Part shown: in pieces, positions 8,542 through 10,156 of the stretch
How the letters are laid out: every line of letters begins with the position of its first letter
Position numbering within the stretch: the stretch's first letter is position 1
Assembly (NCBI GenBank): GCA_027346035.1
Contig: DAIESZ010000326.1
Span: forward strand, 1 to 10,156
From: Propionibacteriaceae bacterium
Lineage (GTDB): Bacteria > Actinomycetota > Actinomycetes > Propionibacteriales > Propionibacteriaceae
Direction: 5' to 3'
Length of the DNA stretch: 10,156 bases
Program-made: the position numbers and the translations under genes
Notes under the pieces: generated by a model
Told to the model about the DNA's origin: nothing
Databases searched by the model: none
What the model saw: only the letters and a program-made list of their open reading frames with translations

Positions 8542-8578
8542 CTTGACCCCCTCCTGAGGCTCCTTGACGCGTTCTTGA
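8542..8578 (-). promoter_or_regulatory. Phased TCAAG direct repeats, candidate KdpE operator
   Basis: On the minus strand TCAAG occurs three times: at 8574-8578, 8563-8567 and 8542-8546. The copies are offset by 11 and then 21 bp, close to one and two helical turns, which would place them on one DNA face. OmpR-family regulators such as KdpE bind head-to-tail direct repeats with such spacing, and this is the only non-coding DNA upstream of kdpF. The last two copies are both GTCAAG. No convincing -10 (TAnnnT) is visible downstream, so the promoter itself is not located. Binding by KdpE is inference. Confidence 0.4.
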
Positions 8579-8590
8579 TGGCAGCACGCG

Positions 8591-8641
8591 CCCGGGGCTC
8601 CCCTCCCCGCGATGGACCAGCGGCGGGAGGGAAACCCCGGG
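8591..8641 (-). terminator. Long GC-rich stem-loop between peptidase gene and kdp operon
   Basis: Arms at 8591-8610 and 8623-8641 pair nearly completely: about 19 pairs on the minus-strand RNA, including two G-U pairs and one bulged G, around a 12-nt loop. It is about 60 nt past the peptidase stop codon and about 90 nt before kdpF. The likeliest role is termination of the peptidase transcript. It lacks a U-run, so a structured kdp leader is the alternative. Confidence 0.5.
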
Positions 8642-8653
8642 GCGGGCCACCTG

Positions 8654-8700
8654 CCGGCGGTCCGCGATCTCGGCCGCCTCGAACGGCCCGACTCCGCCGG
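8654..8700 (-). terminator. Nested inverted repeat just after the peptidase stop
   Basis: Outer arms CCGGCGG/CCGCCGG (8694-8700 and 8654-8660) enclose an inner GGCCG/CGGCC stem with a 7-nt loop (8672-8688). The outer arm begins 2 nt after the peptidase stop codon. It could be a first terminator or 3'-end stabiliser for that mRNA. GC-rich DNA forms such pairs readily by chance, so confidence is low. Confidence 0.3.
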
Positions 8701-8702
8701 CT

Positions 8703-10049
8703 CTAGCGACTGCTCCCGACCAGGGCCCGGTGGGCGAGCATCGGCACGAGCCGGTCGGCCTGCGGCGTCCCCAGCCCGGACGCCGCGTCCCACCCGGGTG
8801 CCGCGTCGAAGCCTGCGGTGATCGGCAGCGCGCCGTTGTTGCCGACGGTCACGTCATGGAAGTCGGTGGCGTAGGACGTCTGGTTGCGTGCCGCCGCGTA
8901 GAGCTCAGAGTTGATCTCCCCGACCCGGCCGTGGTGCAGCTGGTCGGCGAGGGCGACGATGCCCGCCCACTGGGGCGACCCGGCACTGGTGCCGCCGAAG
9001 CGGAAGACGAACTGTCCCTCCCCGGGAAGGGTCCACACCGTGAGGACGCCCCCGATGACCGCCGCGTTGTACGACACGTCGGGAACGCCACGGGAGGCGA
9101 GGTGAAGGGACTTCTGGTAGATCGGCGTCGGGTAGAGCACCGAGTACCCGCCGCCTCCGGCGCCGTATGCGTCGTTCCACACCGATTCGCTCTGGTACGC
9201 ACCGGTGAGGCCGTTGGCGTTCAGTGCCGTGCCGCCCACGGCGGTGACGAACGGGTCGGTGGCCGGGGTGCTGGCGGCCTGGAAGTACGAGGAGCCGTCA
9301 CAGGTGGGCTGGGCGGCACCCGCGTCACCCGCCGACGCGAGGAGCGTGATACCCCGGGCCGTGGCCTTGGCGAACAGTCCGTGCTGCCGGGCGACCAGCG
9401 ACAGGCTCATGCACTGCTCGGCCTCGCCGAAGCTCTGCGAGATGACGTCGCCGAGGTTGTGGTCGACGGCGTAGCGGGTGGCGGCGAAGATGTCGGCGTC
9501 CTGGCTCGACTTCGCCAGCACGAGCTTGATGGTGGCGCCCGGCGCGATGGCGTGGGCCCACTCGACATCGAGCGTGATCTCCCCCGACCAGCCGACCTGG
9601 GTCTGATCCGTGGGATCGAAGGGGGTGAGGCCCTGGGGGGCGATGATCTCGAGATGGGGGTCGGGCAGACCGAACAGCGAGTCGAACGCCGCGAGGTCCT
9701 GGGTGATGGTGGGGCTGGAGTAGGCGTCGATGATGACGATCGTGCGGCCCGTCCCGTCGAGCCCCTGCTCGGCGAGCTTGTCGATGCCGTAGGCCGCCTT
9801 GATCTGGGCGGGCCCGTAGCAGCCGGCCGGCTGCGTGGTCTGGCAGGAGAACGTCTGTTCCTGCATGCTCGCCGCGGCGCGCGCGACGGCCTTGTACTGC
9901 GGATGGGACCCGATCGCGGGTTCCATCGATCCGGTGCTCGCGGCGGCGCTGGGAGCGCTCGCCGGGGCGATCGCGGACGCCACGAGGGCTGCGGCCCCGA
10001 TCGCCGCGGCGAGGGCGGCTCGACGGGGCCGGGTGTGTCTGATGTGCAT
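8703..10049 (-). CDS. Secreted S53 (sedolisin/kumamolisin-like) serine-carboxyl peptidase
   Basis: Extracellular endopeptidase of the sedolisin family, which has a subtilisin fold with a Ser-Glu-Asp active site and usually works at acid pH. The 448 residues start at the ATG at 10049, preceded by AGGAGG 9 nt upstream. An open extension to 10139 lacks such a site and would bury the signal peptide. Residues 1-38 form a signal peptide: basic MHIRHTRPRR, an alanine-rich core, and a cleavage region near ASA-PSAAAS. The catalytic domain runs from about 78 to 435. Glu157 and Asp161 lie in GWSGEITLDVEW, the oxyanion-hole Asp242 in ASAGDAG, and nucleophile Ser355 in FGGTSAGSP. C-terminal DFHDVTVGNNG and PGWDAASGLGTP hold the likely Ca2+ ligands (Asp399, Asp421). 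Only about 40 residues separate the signal peptide from the catalytic domain, so the usual propeptide of about 180 residues is absent. Cysteines at 69, 77, 213 and 250 could form disulfides. No functional tie to kdp is evident. Confidence 0.93.
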   Translation of the reverse strand: MHIRHTRPRRAALAAAIGAAALVASAIAPASAPSAAASTGSMEPAIGSHPQYKAVARAAASMQEQTFSCQTTQPAGCYGPAQIKAAYGIDKLAEQGLDGTGRTIVIIDAYSSPTITQDLAAFDSLFGLPDPHLEIIAPQGLTPFDPTDQTQVGWSGEITLDVEWAHAIAPGATIKLVLAKSSQDADIFAATRYAVDHNLGDVISQSFGEAEQCMSLSLVARQHGLFAKATARGITLLASAGDAGAAQPTCDGSSYFQAASTPATDPFVTAVGGTALNANGLTGAYQSESVWNDAYGAGGGGYSVLYPTPIYQKSLHLASRGVPDVSYNAAVIGGVLTVWTLPGEGQFVFRFGGTSAGSPQWAGIVALADQLHHGRVGEINSELYAAARNQTSYATDFHDVTVGNNGALPITAGFDAAPGWDAASGLGTPQADRLVPMLAHRALVGSSR

Positions 10050-10057
10050 GGGGTGGC

Positions 10058-10065
10058 ACCTCCTC
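10058..10065 (-). promoter_or_regulatory. Ribosome-binding site of the S53 peptidase gene
   Basis: Minus-strand GAGGAGGT lies just before the ATG at 10049, with AGGAGG 9 nt from the start codon. It is a near-perfect anti-16S match and decides the start in favour of 10049 over the longer open frame. Confidence 0.75.
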
Positions 10066-10126
10066 GAGCCCGGCCACCATGGATCGGGCCCATCGATTCG
10101 GCACCTGCCCGGACGGGCGGTGCAGC

Positions 10127-10146
10127 CGGAACGTAACACGCTGTCA
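10127..10146 (-). promoter_or_regulatory. Possible promoter elements upstream of the S53 peptidase gene
   Basis: At the right edge the minus strand reads CTGACA followed closely by GTGTTACGTT. TACGTT fits a TAnnnT -10 and CTGACA resembles a -35, but they are only 6 bp apart and so cannot serve the same promoter. The true -35 may lie beyond the window. A leader of about 75 nt to the ATG would follow. No other feature is seen between 10050 and 10156. Confidence 0.2.
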
Positions 10147-10156
10147 GCGGGCTGTG

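Noticed and set aside
8503..8702. c-di-AMP (ydaO-type) or other known riboswitch upstream of kdp
   Set aside because: Such riboswitches do precede some K+-transport genes, but I could not recognise the conserved ydaO core here, and the gap is short. A covariance-model scan (Rfam) would settle it.
8416..8793. 125-codon minus-strand frame ending at kdpF, as one larger protein
   Set aside because: The upstream part runs through the hairpins and the end of the peptidase gene and is Arg/Pro-rich without any domain. Only the last 28 or so residues match KdpF.
8730..10136. 468-codon open frame on the plus strand
   Set aside because: Antisense to the S53 peptidase gene, which has catalytic motifs, a signal peptide and a strong ribosome-binding site. 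The plus-strand product has none of these.
8703..10139. Longer start for the S53 peptidase at 10139
   Set aside because: The 30-residue extension is Cys/Arg/Pro-rich, would precede and disable the signal peptide, and lacks a ribosome-binding site, whereas the ATG at 10049 has AGGAGG at 9 nt.
1..10156. CRISPR arrays, tRNA/rRNA genes, insertion sequences, transposases, attachment sites
   Set aside because: No regularly spaced repeats, no tRNA-like cloverleaf, no terminal inverted repeats or transposase motifs were seen; the region is typical core chromosome in composition and organisation.

Overview
This is a strongly G+C-rich chromosomal segment. Every convincing gene lies on the minus strand. 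Codon use (third positions almost all G/C), GTG starts, gene order and protein similarity point to a high-G+C Actinomycetota bacterium, possibly a Gordonia/Mycobacteriales-like or related soil actinobacterium. That placement is inference; no rRNA or other phylogenetic marker is present.

Layout, read in the direction of transcription (high to low coordinates): (1) a secreted sedolisin-type (S53) serine-carboxyl peptidase, about 8703-10049, with a strong Shine-Dalgarno site and signal peptide; (2) an approximately 200-bp structured non-coding gap, 8503-8702, with two GC-rich inverted repeats and a set of helically phased TCAAG direct repeats; (3) a complete, tightly packed kdpFABCDE operon, 957-8502, encoding the high-affinity K+-importing Kdp ATPase and its KdpD/KdpE two-component regulator; (4) a 240-bp gap, 717-956, with a 12-bp perfect palindrome and a possible promoter; (5) the N-terminal three quarters of an aldo/keto reductase (AKR) that runs off the left edge.

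The six kdp genes overlap or nearly touch at every junction (TGATG, ATGA, ATGA, a 2-nt gap, and a stop codon inside the kdpE ribosome-binding region), so they are almost certainly one transcript. KdpA is the K+-conducting subunit, KdpB the P-type ATPase, KdpC the single-span periplasm-facing chaperone-like subunit and KdpF a small stabilising membrane peptide. KdpD (sensor kinase) and KdpE (OmpR-family regulator) would switch the operon on under K+ limitation. With the regulators in the same transcript, the system should autoregulate. All main catalytic and selectivity motifs are intact, so the pump and its regulators look functional.

The window is mostly well-understood biology and I see no new multi-gene system. 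The parts worth a second look are the non-coding kdp leader (phased TCAAG repeats, a long hairpin, and an orphan Shine-Dalgarno-like tract 44 nt before a kdpF start with no ribosome-binding site of its own), the S53 peptidase with no room for the usual propeptide, and the palindrome upstream of the reductase. Long open frames on the plus strand are antisense shadows of GC-rich genes.
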